Below, piece by piece: positions 6,649 to 14,479 of a stretch of DNA of 15,190 bases; positions within the stretch are counted from its first letter, which is position 1, and every line of letters begins with the position of its first letter. The notes beneath the pieces are model-generated. The model did not search any database. It saw only the letters and a program-made list of their open reading frames with translations, and was not told the origin of the DNA. The stretch covers positions 1 through 15,190 of the forward strand of contig JBBSEU010000125.1 in the NCBI GenBank assembly GCA_038239365.1, written 5' to 3'. The translations under genes were made by a program, and so were the position numbers. Source of the stretch: JBBRMW01 sp038239365 (lineage in GTDB: Bacteria; Chloroflexota; Anaerolineae; Aggregatilineales; UBA2796).

Positions 6649-8112
6649 ATGGACTTATCGAACATCGCGCTGGATATTCTTGCCTTTGTGGTTGTAATCG
6701 GCCCGCTGATCTTGATCCACGAGATCGGTCACTTTGTTGCGGCGCGAATGATTGGTGTGACGGTACTCGAATTTGGGATCGGCTTTCCGCCGCGCGTGGT
6801 CAAGCTGTTCACGCAGGGCGGCACAGACTTCACACTGAACCTGCTGCCCATCGGTGGTTTTGTTCGCCCACTCGGTGAAGATATGGTACGCCCGGTGGGT
6901 GATGAAACCGTTGACAAGGAGCGTATCGAATTCGAGAAGCGCCAGGCCGAACAGAGTAAATCCGCCGACGAAGAAGGCAAGGCTAAGCGCCCGATCAAGA
7001 CTAAAAGCCTGATGGAAGCGGGACCCTGGCAGCGTATTTTCTTCATGATCGCGGGAGTCGGGATGAACCTGATCACGGGCTTTGTGCTGTTCGTGATCGT
7101 GGCAATGAGCGGTGTCCCACAGTTGGTGAGCGCCCGTGTTCAGGTGTTGGCCGTCGCTGCCAATTCGCCGTCTCAGCAAGCCGGATTACAGGCGGGTGAC
7201 GTGATCACCGGATTGAACGGTGAAAAAGTCGAAACGTCACAGGATATTGATGATTTGATCGGCAACCGCGACGCCAAAGAGATCAAATTGGTTGTGAAGC
7301 GCGGCGAGCAAGAGTTGAACATCAACGTCAAGCCTGCCGATGTGGCGCTGATCTCGGAGTCGGGCAAGGTGATCGTCACCGATGTGTCGCCGGGTTCGCC
7401 CGCCGCGACAGTTGGCCTCAAATTCGGCGATCAGATTATCAGGGTCGATAATCAGGACATTAAATCGAACAACGATCTGCTCAAGTACAACGAAGCGCAT
7501 CTTGAGCAGGAAGTCACGCTTACCTACAGCCGAAATGGTCAGACGGGCACAGTCAAGCTGACGCCGCGCAAGTCACCGCCCGCTGGTCAGGGGCCGATTG
7601 GCGCTTCGATCAAGACGCTGCAAACTGACCCGGCTTATGGTCTGCAACTGATCGATATGGACCCGGTGACGCGCACCGTGCCGCTTCCCTTCGGCGAGTC
7701 GCTCCGCAAGGGTTTGGATGATACGGTGAAGCTGGTCAAGACGGTAATTTCTGCGCCTGTGAACATCATTCGTGGCACGCTCAGCGTTCAGGATGCGCGT
7801 CCGGTGAGTGTGGTTGGGATTGCGGGGATGGCCGGGCAGGTCGTCAAGAATGCCAGCGATAACCACCAGGGCGGCGCACCCATTTTGCAGTTTGCCGCGA
7901 TCATCAGCGTTGCGATTGGCATCACACAGTTGCTGCCCATCCCTGGCCTGGATGGTGGCCGCATCCTGTTCGTGATCGTTGAACTGCTGCGCGGTAAGCC
8001 GATGAAGCCGGAGCGTGAAGGGATGGTTCACCTGATCGGTCTGATGCTCTTACTTGGCCTCATGGCGATCTTCGTGGTGAACGACATTGTTAACCCGCTT
8101 GTCCTGCGCTAA
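6649..8112 (+). CDS. rseP: RseP-type site-2 zinc metalloprotease (M50B) with two PDZ domains
   Basis: A 487-aa intramembrane protease. Zinc ligands are in HEIGH (24-28) in the first membrane helix; the third ligand is the aspartate of LDGG (434-437) in a C-terminal helix. FGIGFPPR (42-49) is the conserved loop after helix 1. Another helix spans about 128-152, two PDZ domains lie at about 160-230 and 240-305, and a last helix is near 460-482. The family cleaves membrane-bound anti-sigma factors or signal-peptide remnants after a first cut. Two PDZ domains match the E. coli RseP plan. An acidic, lysine-rich insert (about 86-120) sits between the first loop and helix 2. The usual NxxPxPxLDGG motif has Gln (Q427) in place of Asn. 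The ATG has GAGGA 6 bases upstream. It is not beside dxr, uppS or cdsA, its common neighbours. Confidence 0.93.
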   Translation: MDLSNIALDILAFVVVIGPLILIHEIGHFVAARMIGVTVLEFGIGFPPRVVKLFTQGGTDFTLNLLPIGGFVRPLGEDMVRPVGDETVDKERIEFEKRQAEQSKSADEEGKAKRPIKTKSLMEAGPWQRIFFMIAGVGMNLITGFVLFVIVAMSGVPQLVSARVQVLAVAANSPSQQAGLQAGDVITGLNGEKVETSQDIDDLIGNRDAKEIKLVVKRGEQELNINVKPADVALISESGKVIVTDVSPGSPAATVGLKFGDQIIRVDNQDIKSNNDLLKYNEAHLEQEVTLTYSRNGQTGTVKLTPRKSPPAGQGPIGASIKTLQTDPAYGLQLIDMDPVTRTVPLPFGESLRKGLDDTVKLVKTVISAPVNIIRGTLSVQDARPVSVVGIAGMAGQVVKNASDNHQGGAPILQFAAIISVAIGITQLLPIPGLDGGRILFVIVELLRGKPMKPEREGMVHLIGLMLLLGLMAIFVVNDIVNPLVLR

Positions 8113-8125
8113 AACGGGGTAAGAA

Positions 8126-8178
8126 CAGACGGGCGAATCGCGTCTGAATAACGAGAAAAGGCGGCCAATGAGCCGCCT
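8126..8178 (+). other. Two hairpins after rseP
   Basis: The first is CAGACG (8126-8131) with CGTCTG (8141-8146), 9-nt loop. The second is AGGCGGC (8159-8165) with GCCGCCT (8172-8178), 6-nt loop, preceded by AAAA and followed 6 bases later by CTTTT. The second could act as a weak terminator or attenuator between rseP and the HEAT gene. It lacks an immediate U-run, so partial read-through is likely. Confidence 0.45.
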
Positions 8179-8212
8179 GAATGCTTTTCAGGGAAGGGTG
8201 AGGGTGTATTAG

Positions 8213-9145
8213 ATGCCGAATATCGAGAAGACATTGAACGTGCTGCGAGATGAAGATCAATCCCTGACAGCGGAGTCGATCTACAGCCTGACGGACATTA
8301 GCACTGCCGATTTCAATACGCTTAAAGCGAATTGGAACAGCATTCCAACGGATCGGCGGCTGCTGTTGGTGCAGCGGCTCAGCGAAGCCAGCGAAACCAA
8401 CTTCGATATGAACTTCACGACGGTTGCCCGCTATGCGCTTAACGATGGCGATGATGAAGTACGAAGGGCAGCAATTGAGGCGCTCTGGTACGACGAGTCG
8501 CCGCTGCTGCTGCGTGTTTTGTCGGATATGGCAAAGAGTGACCCGGCGGATGAAGTGCGCGCCGAAGCATTATCAGCTATCGGGCGTTTTCTGCTGCTGG
8601 GCGAACTTGGCAAGTTGGATGCAACACTGGCACGCAAGACCCAGGACATTGCGATGGCGATATACAACGATGATGATCAACCGATTGAGGTTCGCCGCCG
8701 TGCAGTAGAGGCGCTTGGGAACTGCACGCGTGAGGGTGTCTCCGAACTGATTCAGGAATCCTATGAGTCAGATGAGCCACATTTGCGCGTGAGTGCCGTC
8801 TTTGCGATGGGGCGAACCTGTGATGAGGACTGGTCGCCCATCGTGCTAAACGAACTGCTTAGCGATGACCCGGAAATGCGCTACGAAGCGGCGCGCGCGG
8901 CGGGTGAACTAACGCTGGACGACGCCGTACCCGATATGGCGCAGCTGATCCGAGATGAAGACCGGGAAGTGATGGAAATGGCGATCTGGGCATTAGGCGA
9001 GATCGGCGGCAGCGAGGCACGCCACCTGCTTGAAAACGCGATTGAGGAAGCCCAAATCCTGAACGATGAAGGCTTGATCGAAGCCATTCAGGAAGCCCTC
9101 GAAAGCGCCAGCCTGGTCGGTGAAGACATGATCTTCGATGACTGA
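8213..9145 (+). CDS. Acidic HEAT-repeat protein
   Basis: A 310-aa, strongly acidic protein with no signal peptide or membrane helix. From residue 78 it is built of helical repeats of about 32-36 residues with the HEAT/PBS-lyase-like pattern D-x-E-V-R-x-x-A-x-x-A-L-G: DDEVRRAAIEAL, ADEVRAEALSAIG, IEVRRRAVEALG, HLRVSAVFAMG, EMRYEAARAAGEL and EVMEMAIWALGEIG. Such solenoids bind other proteins; no catalytic residues are seen. The first 75 residues are helical and unassigned. The ATG at 8213 has GAGGG about 9 bases upstream. The gene lies 100 bp after rseP and 14 bp before the TPR gene on the same strand, so the latter two are probably co-transcribed. Partner unknown. Confidence 0.85.
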   Translation: MPNIEKTLNVLRDEDQSLTAESIYSLTDISTADFNTLKANWNSIPTDRRLLLVQRLSEASETNFDMNFTTVARYALNDGDDEVRRAAIEALWYDESPLLLRVLSDMAKSDPADEVRAEALSAIGRFLLLGELGKLDATLARKTQDIAMAIYNDDDQPIEVRRRAVEALGNCTREGVSELIQESYESDEPHLRVSAVFAMGRTCDEDWSPIVLNELLSDDPEMRYEAARAAGELTLDDAVPDMAQLIRDEDREVMEMAIWALGEIGGSEARHLLENAIEEAQILNDEGLIEAIQEALESASLVGEDMIFDD

Positions 9146-9159
9146 TTAGTGGCCGGGTG

Positions 9160-9717
9160 ATGACTGACAACGACTATAACAACTATCAACAGAGACTCAG
9201 GACAATGAGTGACGAACAATACTATCGGCAAATGAAAGAAGCGGCGCGCTTGCTGCAAAATGGCGATGGCAAAAACGCCGCTGTTTTGCTTGAGCGGCTG
9301 CGTGAAGTGCATCCCGACGATGTGGATGTGGCCGTGAATCTGGGTGGCGCGTATGTGTTGAGCAAACAGTATAAACGGGCGGTTGAAGCCCTTGAAGCGG
9401 CCACCGCGCTTGATGAAAACAACGCGGCGGCCTGGGTCAATCTGGCGGCGGCCTACCTGGGCACGCTGCCCATCTCGACGCCGGAGCAGCAGGAAAAGGC
9501 GCTCAATGCCTATCAGCGTGCATTAGCTATTAATCCGGTCTATCCGAATGCCCACTACAACATGGGCTTGATCTATGAAGATCGCGCCGATTGGCCGAAA
9601 GCCTGTGAGATGTTCCAGGCGGCGCTCAAGGCGAATCCGATGGATCGAGATGCGCGCACGCTGCTCGATAAAGCTGAACGTTTGAGGCAGGAAGACCGTC
9701 CCTATTCGGTCAATTGA
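9160..9717 (+). CDS. Small TPR-repeat protein
   Basis: About 185 aa, cytoplasmic, with three to four TPR units between residues about 25 and 180. Typical cores include AAVLLERLREVHPDD, VNLGGAYVLSKQYKRAVEAL, ALNAYQRALAINPVYPNAHY and NMGLIYEDRADWPKACEMFQ. TPRs mediate protein-protein contacts; no enzyme domain is present. The start is uncertain: ATG 9160 directly follows an in-frame GTG (9157) with a weak GGCCGGG ribosome site, while ATG 9205 has AGGA only 2 bases in front, which is too close. It begins 14 bases after the HEAT gene and probably shares its transcript. HEAT and TPR scaffolds side by side suggest a shared complex, which is inference. Confidence 0.85.
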   Translation: MTDNDYNNYQQRLRTMSDEQYYRQMKEAARLLQNGDGKNAAVLLERLREVHPDDVDVAVNLGGAYVLSKQYKRAVEALEAATALDENNAAAWVNLAAAYLGTLPISTPEQQEKALNAYQRALAINPVYPNAHYNMGLIYEDRADWPKACEMFQAALKANPMDRDARTLLDKAERLRQEDRPYSVN

Positions 9718-9736
9718 TCTCGCTCCAATCTCTCCC

Positions 9737-9764
9737 TTGACAATCTTAACAACGGGTATAAAAT
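9737..9764 (+). promoter_or_regulatory. Promoter of the tetR-MFS operon
   Basis: TTGACA (9737-9742) matches the -35 consensus exactly. TAAAAT (9759-9764) follows after 16 bp and is a fair -10. Transcription would start near 9771, inside the inverted repeat described next. Confidence 0.7.
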
Positions 9765-9809
9765 CTGAACTGTGAGTTTAGTTATTAGACTTACAGTTCA
9801 GGATTTTAT
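9758..9809. promoter_or_regulatory. Large inverted-repeat operator, probably for the adjacent TetR protein
   Basis: The arms ATAAAATC-TGAACTGT (9758-9773) and ACAGTTCA-G-GATTTTAT (9793-9809) mirror each other, with one extra base at 9801. Inward the symmetry goes on as GAGT/ACTT with one mismatch. It covers the -10 box, the predicted transcription start and AGGA (9800-9803), the ribosome binding site of the TetR gene. Binding here would block both transcription start and clearance, which is the expected layout for TetR autoregulation. Confidence 0.75.
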
Positions 9810-9811
9810 CG

Positions 9812-10447
9812 ATGTCTGCTCCTACCGTTCGAGAACGCCAACGTCAGGTTCGTGAAGATGCGATTCTGGAAACTGCGCGTGCCATACTTGCGAAAGACGG
9901 CTATGAAGCCATGAACATGGACGATCTGGCAGCACAGGTCGGCATTTCTAAAGCGACGCTCTATGCCCATTTTCCGTCCAAAGATGATGTGGCCGCTAAC
10001 GTCATTTGCCTGATGCTGCGCCTTGCTGAGCAGGATATTCACGTGGGTTTTGATCCAACGCAGCGCGCGATTGAACACCTTGAGATCGGCTTGCGGCGAA
10101 GCCTGGAGCGGCGCGTCCAGACCTGGAACACCAATCTGGCACTCCCTCCTTCCGTCGTGATCAAGAACAAGAAGTTTTATGAGCAGCACCAACACCTGAG
10201 CAGCATCATCGCTGAAGTAGTCGAGTTGGCTAAAGCGCAAGGTGATGTCGATCAGGCTATCTCTACGCCCGTCCTGGTGCGAACGGTACTTTGGCTGTTC
10301 CGCGCCGACTATGAGGATTTGCTGACCGAAGGCAAATGCACACCTGAAGAACTGGTGAATACGCTGGTTCAAATGGTCATCAACGGCAGCAAACCTATCC
10401 ATCCAAGTTCAGATTTGTCTCATCCGTCAAATGGGGGAAATTCATAA
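9812..10447 (+). CDS. TetR-family transcriptional regulator
   Basis: A 211-aa protein. Residues 15-60 are the TetR N-terminal DNA-binding domain: ILETARAILAKDGYEAMNMD, then the helix-turn-helix LAAQVGISKATLYAHFPSKD (39-58), an almost textbook match. The rest is the all-helical ligand and dimer domain, which is too variable to predict a ligand. The ATG has AGGA 8 bases upstream. The stop TAA is directly followed by the ATG of the exporter gene (TAAATG), so the two are one operon and probably translationally coupled. The inverted repeat over the promoter is the likely binding site, giving feedback repression that is relieved when an exported compound binds the regulator. Confidence 0.92.
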   Translation: MSAPTVRERQRQVREDAILETARAILAKDGYEAMNMDDLAAQVGISKATLYAHFPSKDDVAANVICLMLRLAEQDIHVGFDPTQRAIEHLEIGLRRSLERRVQTWNTNLALPPSVVIKNKKFYEQHQHLSSIIAEVVELAKAQGDVDQAISTPVLVRTVLWLFRADYEDLLTEGKCTPEELVNTLVQMVINGSKPIHPSSDLSHPSNGGNS

Positions 10448-12352
10448 ATGGCAACCACCACCTCGCCAGCCGTTCCAGTGGCACCCGAAATCGAAATGAG
10501 TCCTGCCGAAAAGGCGGCCTATGATCGACGCTGGATCGCACTTCTGCTGCTCAGTCTGAGCCTTGTCTTAATTGTCGCTGACAGCACCATCGTCAATATC
10601 GCCTTTCCATCGATTCGGGCGACATTCAAAGCGTCGTACCCGGATGCCGAATGGGTCAATTCGATTTACTCCCTCGTGTTCGGCGCGGCGCTCATCACCT
10701 GGGGCAAGCTCGGTGATCAGTTCGGACGGCGCAATATTTTCATCGGTGGTGCGATAGTCTTCCTGATCGGCTCACTTGGTTCAGGCATTGCCGGGAACAT
10801 CGCCGTGATGATCCTGTTCCGTGCGGTACAGGGTATGGGCGCGGCCATGATGTCGCCCTCCACGCTGTCGATTATTTCATCTACGTTCCGGGGCAAAGAG
10901 CGCGGCGCGGCCTTTGGGGTGTGGGGCGCATCGGCAGGTGTCGCAGTCGCCTTTGGTCCGATTTTGGCGGGCTGGTTGATCGTTTATGGGACGAGCATCA
11001 CGCCCGATTCATGGCGGCTGGCCTTCCTGATCAATTTGCCGATTGGCTTGATCGCTATCGCAGGCAGCTTTTGGGCGATTCGGGAAACGGTTACCAAGCG
11101 TATCCGGCAAAAGATCGACTGGATCGGGATCGTCCTGGCCTCGGCGGCACTGGGCCTGATCGTGTTCGGCGCGATTGAAGGTCAGAACTATGGCTGGCTC
11201 GAAGCGAAGAAGGTGTTCAATCTTGGTTCGTTCAGCTACCCGCAGTTGGCACAGGGTGTGACGGCTATTCCAGCGGGTACGGTCTCGTTTATCCCGTTCA
11301 CCTTCCTCGCCGGAATCATCCTGTTCGTGCTGTTCGTGATCATCGAAATCGCACAGGAACGACGCGGCGGCGAACCCCTGTTTGAGTTCGGAATGCTCAA
11401 GTATCCGAGTTTCCGGTACGGCTTGATTACCATCCTGATTGTGGCGCTGGGTGAGTTCGGTGCTGTACTGGTTCTGTCGATTTTCTTCCAGCTTGCCAAA
11501 GGGTTGGATGCGTTCAAGGCCGGGTTAACCTTCCTGCCGTTCGCTATCTCTGTGATCATCGCCGCGCCACTGGCCGGTCAGCTTTCGACACGCTTCGGCG
11601 CGAAGTGGGTAGTCACGGCGGGTATGGTCTGTGAGGCACTAGCACTATTCATTATCAGCCAGATTTTGTACACGAGTACCGAACTGCTGCCCCTGATATT
11701 AGTATTCCTGCTCTATGGCACGGGTGTCGGGTTGGCGATTGCTCAGCTTGCCAACATCGTTTTGTCGGATATTCCGCCGGAAAAAGCGGGCGTTGGCTCT
11801 GGTGCAACTAACACACTCCGGCAGTTGGGGGGTTCGCTGGGTATTGCGATCATCGGCGCGGTGATGTTCGGAACGTTTGCCAGCGCCGCCAAGCCGCTGG
11901 TTGACCAATCGACAGCGTTCACCGATTTTGGCGCGCGCGTGGCTAAAAACGATGCGATTTCAAAGCCGTCCAAGACTTTCGCCAATCTGATTGCGGCTTC
12001 TGGTAATACCGTCAAAAAGTCTATTGACGATGGCCTGGACGCGAACGAGGGCTTCTCGACGGTTAATGTACTCGACAGTGCCTTTGCAAATGTGCCAAAA
12101 CCAATCCTGTTGTTGCAGGGCATCAATCTGGATCAACCGGGTGTCAAAGACAAAATTCGCACTGAGTTGACGCCTGATGCGGATATTCTGGCGAGTCAAA
12201 TTCAAGGTGCATTGGCCGATGGTTTCTCAACTGCCGGGCGCTTAGCGTCACTCACTGCCTCGGTGTTCGTAGCACTCGGCGCGCTCAGTTCGCTGATGCT
12301 GCCAAATCGTAAGCGTCAGCCCGGCCAACAAATGGCGGCAATGGCACACTGA
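10448..12352 (+). CDS. MFS drug-type exporter, DHA2 family (14 membrane helices)
   Basis: A 634-aa integral membrane protein. Helix 1 has the D1-type motif ADSTIVNIAFPSI with D45. Motif A is GKLGDQFGRR (86-95), and the antiporter motif C is around 157-177 (GVWGASAGVAV, then GPILAGW). Motif-A-like GQLSTRFGAKW (377-387) starts the second half. This is the EmrB/QacA type of proton-driven exporter. It is longer than the usual 470-550 residues: an additional hydrophilic segment of about 120 residues (about 480-598) sits between helices 13 and 14, and should face outside. A GGGGGA ribosome site precedes the ATG. It is the second gene of the tetR operon, which supports export of a toxic or signalling molecule; the substrate is unknown. 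Confidence 0.92.
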   Translation: MATTTSPAVPVAPEIEMSPAEKAAYDRRWIALLLLSLSLVLIVADSTIVNIAFPSIRATFKASYPDAEWVNSIYSLVFGAALITWGKLGDQFGRRNIFIGGAIVFLIGSLGSGIAGNIAVMILFRAVQGMGAAMMSPSTLSIISSTFRGKERGAAFGVWGASAGVAVAFGPILAGWLIVYGTSITPDSWRLAFLINLPIGLIAIAGSFWAIRETVTKRIRQKIDWIGIVLASAALGLIVFGAIEGQNYGWLEAKKVFNLGSFSYPQLAQGVTAIPAGTVSFIPFTFLAGIILFVLFVIIEIAQERRGGEPLFEFGMLKYPSFRYGLITILIVALGEFGAVLVLSIFFQLAKGLDAFKAGLTFLPFAISVIIAAPLAGQLSTRFGAKWVVTAGMVCEALALFIISQILYTSTELLPLILVFLLYGTGVGLAIAQLANIVLSDIPPEKAGVGSGATNTLRQLGGSLGIAIIGAVMFGTFASAAKPLVDQSTAFTDFGARVAKNDAISKPSKTFANLIAASGNTVKKSIDDGLDANEGFSTVNVLDSAFANVPKPILLLQGINLDQPGVKDKIRTELTPDADILASQIQGALADGFSTAGRLASLTASVFVALGALSSLMLPNRKRQPGQQMAAMAH

Positions 12353-12442
12353 GAAGCTGTCAGCCTTAGGTATCAGCTATCAGCAGATGATCCGCTGCGC
12401 CATCGATTGGTTGCGATGAATTTGGGTTAGTAGAGTATGGAG
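12353..12442. other. Short non-coding stretch with TATCAGC repeats
   Basis: After the exporter stop there are CTGTCAGC (12357-12364) and two tandem TATCAGC units (12371-12384). It is too short and irregular for a repeat array. I see no gene here. Confidence 0.3.
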
Positions 12443-12473
12443 AGTCCCGGCAAGTTGAACTGCCGGGACTTTT
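12443..12473 (+). terminator. Rho-independent terminator between convergent genes
   Basis: AGTCCCGGCA (12443-12452) pairs perfectly with TGCCGGGACT (12461-12470), with an 8-nt loop and a TTTT run at 12470-12473. It ends the tetR-exporter operon. It lies 3 bases beyond the stop of the minus-strand DUF4342 gene and may also terminate that transcript, although the U-run on that side is poor. Confidence 0.85.
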
Positions 12474-12475
12474 CG

Positions 12476-12808
12476 TTACTTGCTGAGGCGATCCGAGGGA
12501 GGTTCACCCATGTGAACAATCTCGACGGTGCAGTGGGTGATCGCGCCTGCAATCGCGCCCAGGATGACCAACTGAGGGGCAACGAACATGCTCAGCGCGC
12601 CGCCTGCTGCCGCAGCCGTCAGGGGAATTTCGACCAGCGTTTGGCCTTCACGCTTGATCTTGACGCTGCGAATGTTGCCCTCGTGTACGAGTTCCTTCAG
12701 TTTGTCGACAAGCTGATCCGCCGCCAGATTGATTTCCTCGGACCAGACACGATCTTTAGACTTCAACGGCTCGAAATCATCTGACTTGGGACGTGGTTCA
12801 TTGGTCAT
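12476..12808 (-). CDS. DUF4342-domain protein
   Basis: A 110-aa protein. The middle matches my memory of DUF4342: EINLAADQLVDKLKELVHEG, then NIRSVKIKREGQTLVEIPLT, then a glycine- and alanine-rich hydrophobic segment (about residues 67-95). The N-terminus is charged and proline-containing. The family has no known function that I can state; the pattern is a soluble alpha/beta part followed by a hydrophobic hairpin that could touch the membrane. The ATG at 12808 is chosen because AAGGAG lies 8 bases upstream; a GTG at 12829 would add 7 residues and lie before that site. It is 81 bp downstream of the recombinase on the same strand. I found no convincing promoter in the gap. Confidence 0.75.
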   Translation of the reverse strand: MTNEPRPKSDDFEPLKSKDRVWSEEINLAADQLVDKLKELVHEGNIRSVKIKREGQTLVEIPLTAAAAGGALSMFVAPQLVILGAIAGAITHCTVEIVHMGEPPSDRLSK

Positions 12809-12889
12809 GGTAATTGCTCCTTTTTGCACATGCTGCGTACATTTAGTATTACGTGATCAGTGCAGAAAGGTTGCCACAAACTCCCGATT

Positions 12890-13891
12890 CTAATCTTTTA
12901 ACGCATCCGCCCAAATATCAGTGGCGGCGTTATCCAGTTCCAGCGCCGAATTTACATAGCGTTCGGTGGTGGCGATGTTCGAGTGCCCCAAACTCTGCCG
13001 GATCAGTTCAAAGGTTGCGCCTGCCTCGTAAGCGCCACGCGCGAAGGATCGGCGCAAATCGTGCGGCGAAACGTTCGTTAAGCCCGCTGCAAACGCCGCT
13101 TGCTGAACGATCAGCCAGACCGCTTTATCGGTGATCTGGCTCTGCGTGACCCGTCCCGATTTCAAAATTCGAGTGAACATAACTGCGTTGTCTTCATCGC
13201 CAAAGGGGTGATAAGCGCGCCACGCCTCAATCGTATCCGCAACCGCTGGGGAGAGCTTCACCTGACGCAATTTCGCGCCCTTACCATGTACGCCGATGAT
13301 TCGATTTTTGCCCTGCTTTTGCAGATCGCCCCAGCAAATACGGGTGATCTCATCCCGGCGCAATCCACAAATGGCTAACAGCGCGATCACGGCGGCGTTT
13401 CGGGCAGCCGCCGGGGGAGTCTTGGCTGATGCTCGCGCGCCGCGCAAGATGTGCCGCACTTCTTCGACGGTGAGCCATGTCCCGCTGCGTTGGCCGGACT
13501 CGGCACGCGGCATCTTGACGCGACTCAATCCGGCGGCGACTTCGTATTCGGCGCGTTCCATATCGCCCATCAACTGTGCCAGCCATACCACTGCCGCCTT
13601 CGCCTGCCCAATCGACTGCTTACCAAGTTTTCTGACCTTCAAGCGGCCAAGCCATGCCTTCAGGTTGGCCGCGCCCAACACAGACAGGATCACCGGGACT
13701 TCAACCGCGTCAGCATCATAATCACCGGGCAGCAGGCCGCCCACTTCTTTCAGATATTGCGCGATCCAGCGTCGATAGGCGCGCTGCGTGTGAAGCGATA
13801 ACCCGGCCATCGCTACCGCCAGGTTGACCGTCTCCAATGCGCGGGAGGGTGGCTGACTATTGTAGGGGACAAGGTTATGTGAGTCGCTCAT
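12890..13891 (-). CDS. Tyrosine recombinase / integrase (XerC/D-like)
   Basis: A 333-aa protein. Residues about 20-125 form the SAM-like core-binding domain (LSLHTQRAYRRWIAQYLKEV). Residues 135-325 form the catalytic domain with every expected residue: R178 in CGLRRDEI, the hairpin lysine in GKGAKLRQV (K204), H277 and R280 in SPHDLRRSF, H303 in LGHSNIATTE, and nucleophile Y312 in RYV. It should cut and rejoin DNA at specific sites. It may be a cellular Xer-like enzyme or the integrase of an integrated element; no dif-like or att site is evident nearby. The ATG is 12 bases after the phosphoribosyltransferase stop, with a weak ribosome site, so it is probably translated from the same message. 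That is an uncommon setting for a phage integrase. Confidence 0.9.
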   Translation of the reverse strand: MSDSHNLVPYNSQPPSRALETVNLAVAMAGLSLHTQRAYRRWIAQYLKEVGGLLPGDYDADAVEVPVILSVLGAANLKAWLGRLKVRKLGKQSIGQAKAAVVWLAQLMGDMERAEYEVAAGLSRVKMPRAESGQRSGTWLTVEEVRHILRGARASAKTPPAAARNAAVIALLAICGLRRDEITRICWGDLQKQGKNRIIGVHGKGAKLRQVKLSPAVADTIEAWRAYHPFGDEDNAVMFTRILKSGRVTQSQITDKAVWLIVQQAAFAAGLTNVSPHDLRRSFARGAYEAGATFELIRQSLGHSNIATTERYVNSALELDNAATDIWADALKD

Positions 13892-13903
13892 AGTGTTAGT
13901 AGA

Positions 13904-14464
13904 TTACTTTGTAAAAACGGGCAAATGTCCAAGCGCGATCACGTCCGTCCATTTGGCGCGATCCCCTTCGGTGAAGATGGCCGCCTGTGCGACGATTTGC
14001 GCGCCAACTTTATCCATCAGCAAACGCATCGCCTGGAGCGTGCTTCCGGTGCTGATCACATCATCAAGCAGTACTACCATACGGCCAGTCAACGCCGCCT
14101 GATCTTTTTCATCCAGGTAGAGCGTTTGGGGAGTACCCGTCGTGATCGAGAGGGTTTCGGCTTCGAGTGCCTTGCCCATGTAGGGTTTATAGGACTTTCG
14201 CAAGACCACATACGGCAAATCCATCACGCCGGAAAGGGCATAGGCCAGCGGAATACTCTTGGTTTCTGGCGCGACGATGACTTCCGGGTTGCGATCCCCA
14301 ATTTTCAAGGCCAGTTCATAAGCCGCTGCCTTGACCAGTTCGGTATCGCCCAAAATGTTCAGGATAGCGATTTTCACCCCCGGCGCGATCTCGAATAACG
14401 GCAGTTCGCGCTTCAACCCCGCGACTTCAACCGGGTAAACTTCGGAATTTGGTTGATTAGACAA
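13904..14464 (-). CDS. Type I phosphoribosyltransferase (adenine-PRT-like)
   Basis: A 186-aa protein. The PRPP-binding loop VVLLDDVISTGST lies at 130-142 and VIVAPETKSIPLAYAL (62-77) gives the pyrophosphate-loop region. VVLRKSYKPYMG (86-97) resembles the RKxxKP flexible-loop region of Apt/Xpt-type enzymes. Such enzymes join a purine base to PRPP to make a nucleotide; the exact base is not certain. The start is a TTG at 14464 with AAGGGA about 9 bases upstream, and no in-frame ATG fits near the N-terminus. It lies 15 bases after the 149-aa gene and 12 bases before the recombinase, so all three look like one operon. The alternative, a regulatory PRT such as a PyrR- or PurR-like protein, is less likely because no DNA-binding domain is present. 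Confidence 0.85.
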   Translation of the reverse strand: MSNQPNSEVYPVEVAGLKRELPLFEIAPGVKIAILNILGDTELVKAAAYELALKIGDRNPEVIVAPETKSIPLAYALSGVMDLPYVVLRKSYKPYMGKALEAETLSITTGTPQTLYLDEKDQAALTGRMVVLLDDVISTGSTLQAMRLLMDKVGAQIVAQAAIFTEGDRAKWTDVIALGHLPVFTK

Positions 14465-14479
14465 AATGATAATTCCCTT

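Noticed and set aside
6655..8031. Several minus-strand frames opposite rseP
   Set aside because: All lie inside the rseP frame, which carries the catalytic and PDZ motifs; the reverse products look like low-information translations.
9806..10402. A 198-codon minus-strand frame opposite the TetR gene
   Set aside because: The plus strand encodes an unmistakable TetR HTH and the reverse frame has no ribosome site or domain.
12357..12384. TATCAGC units as a possible CRISPR or regular repeat array
   Set aside because: Only two adjacent 7-base units and one variant; no spacers and no regular period.
12809..12889. A promoter for the DUF4342 gene
   Set aside because: TAATAC and TACTAA look like possible -10 boxes on the minus strand, but no -35 lies at a reasonable distance.
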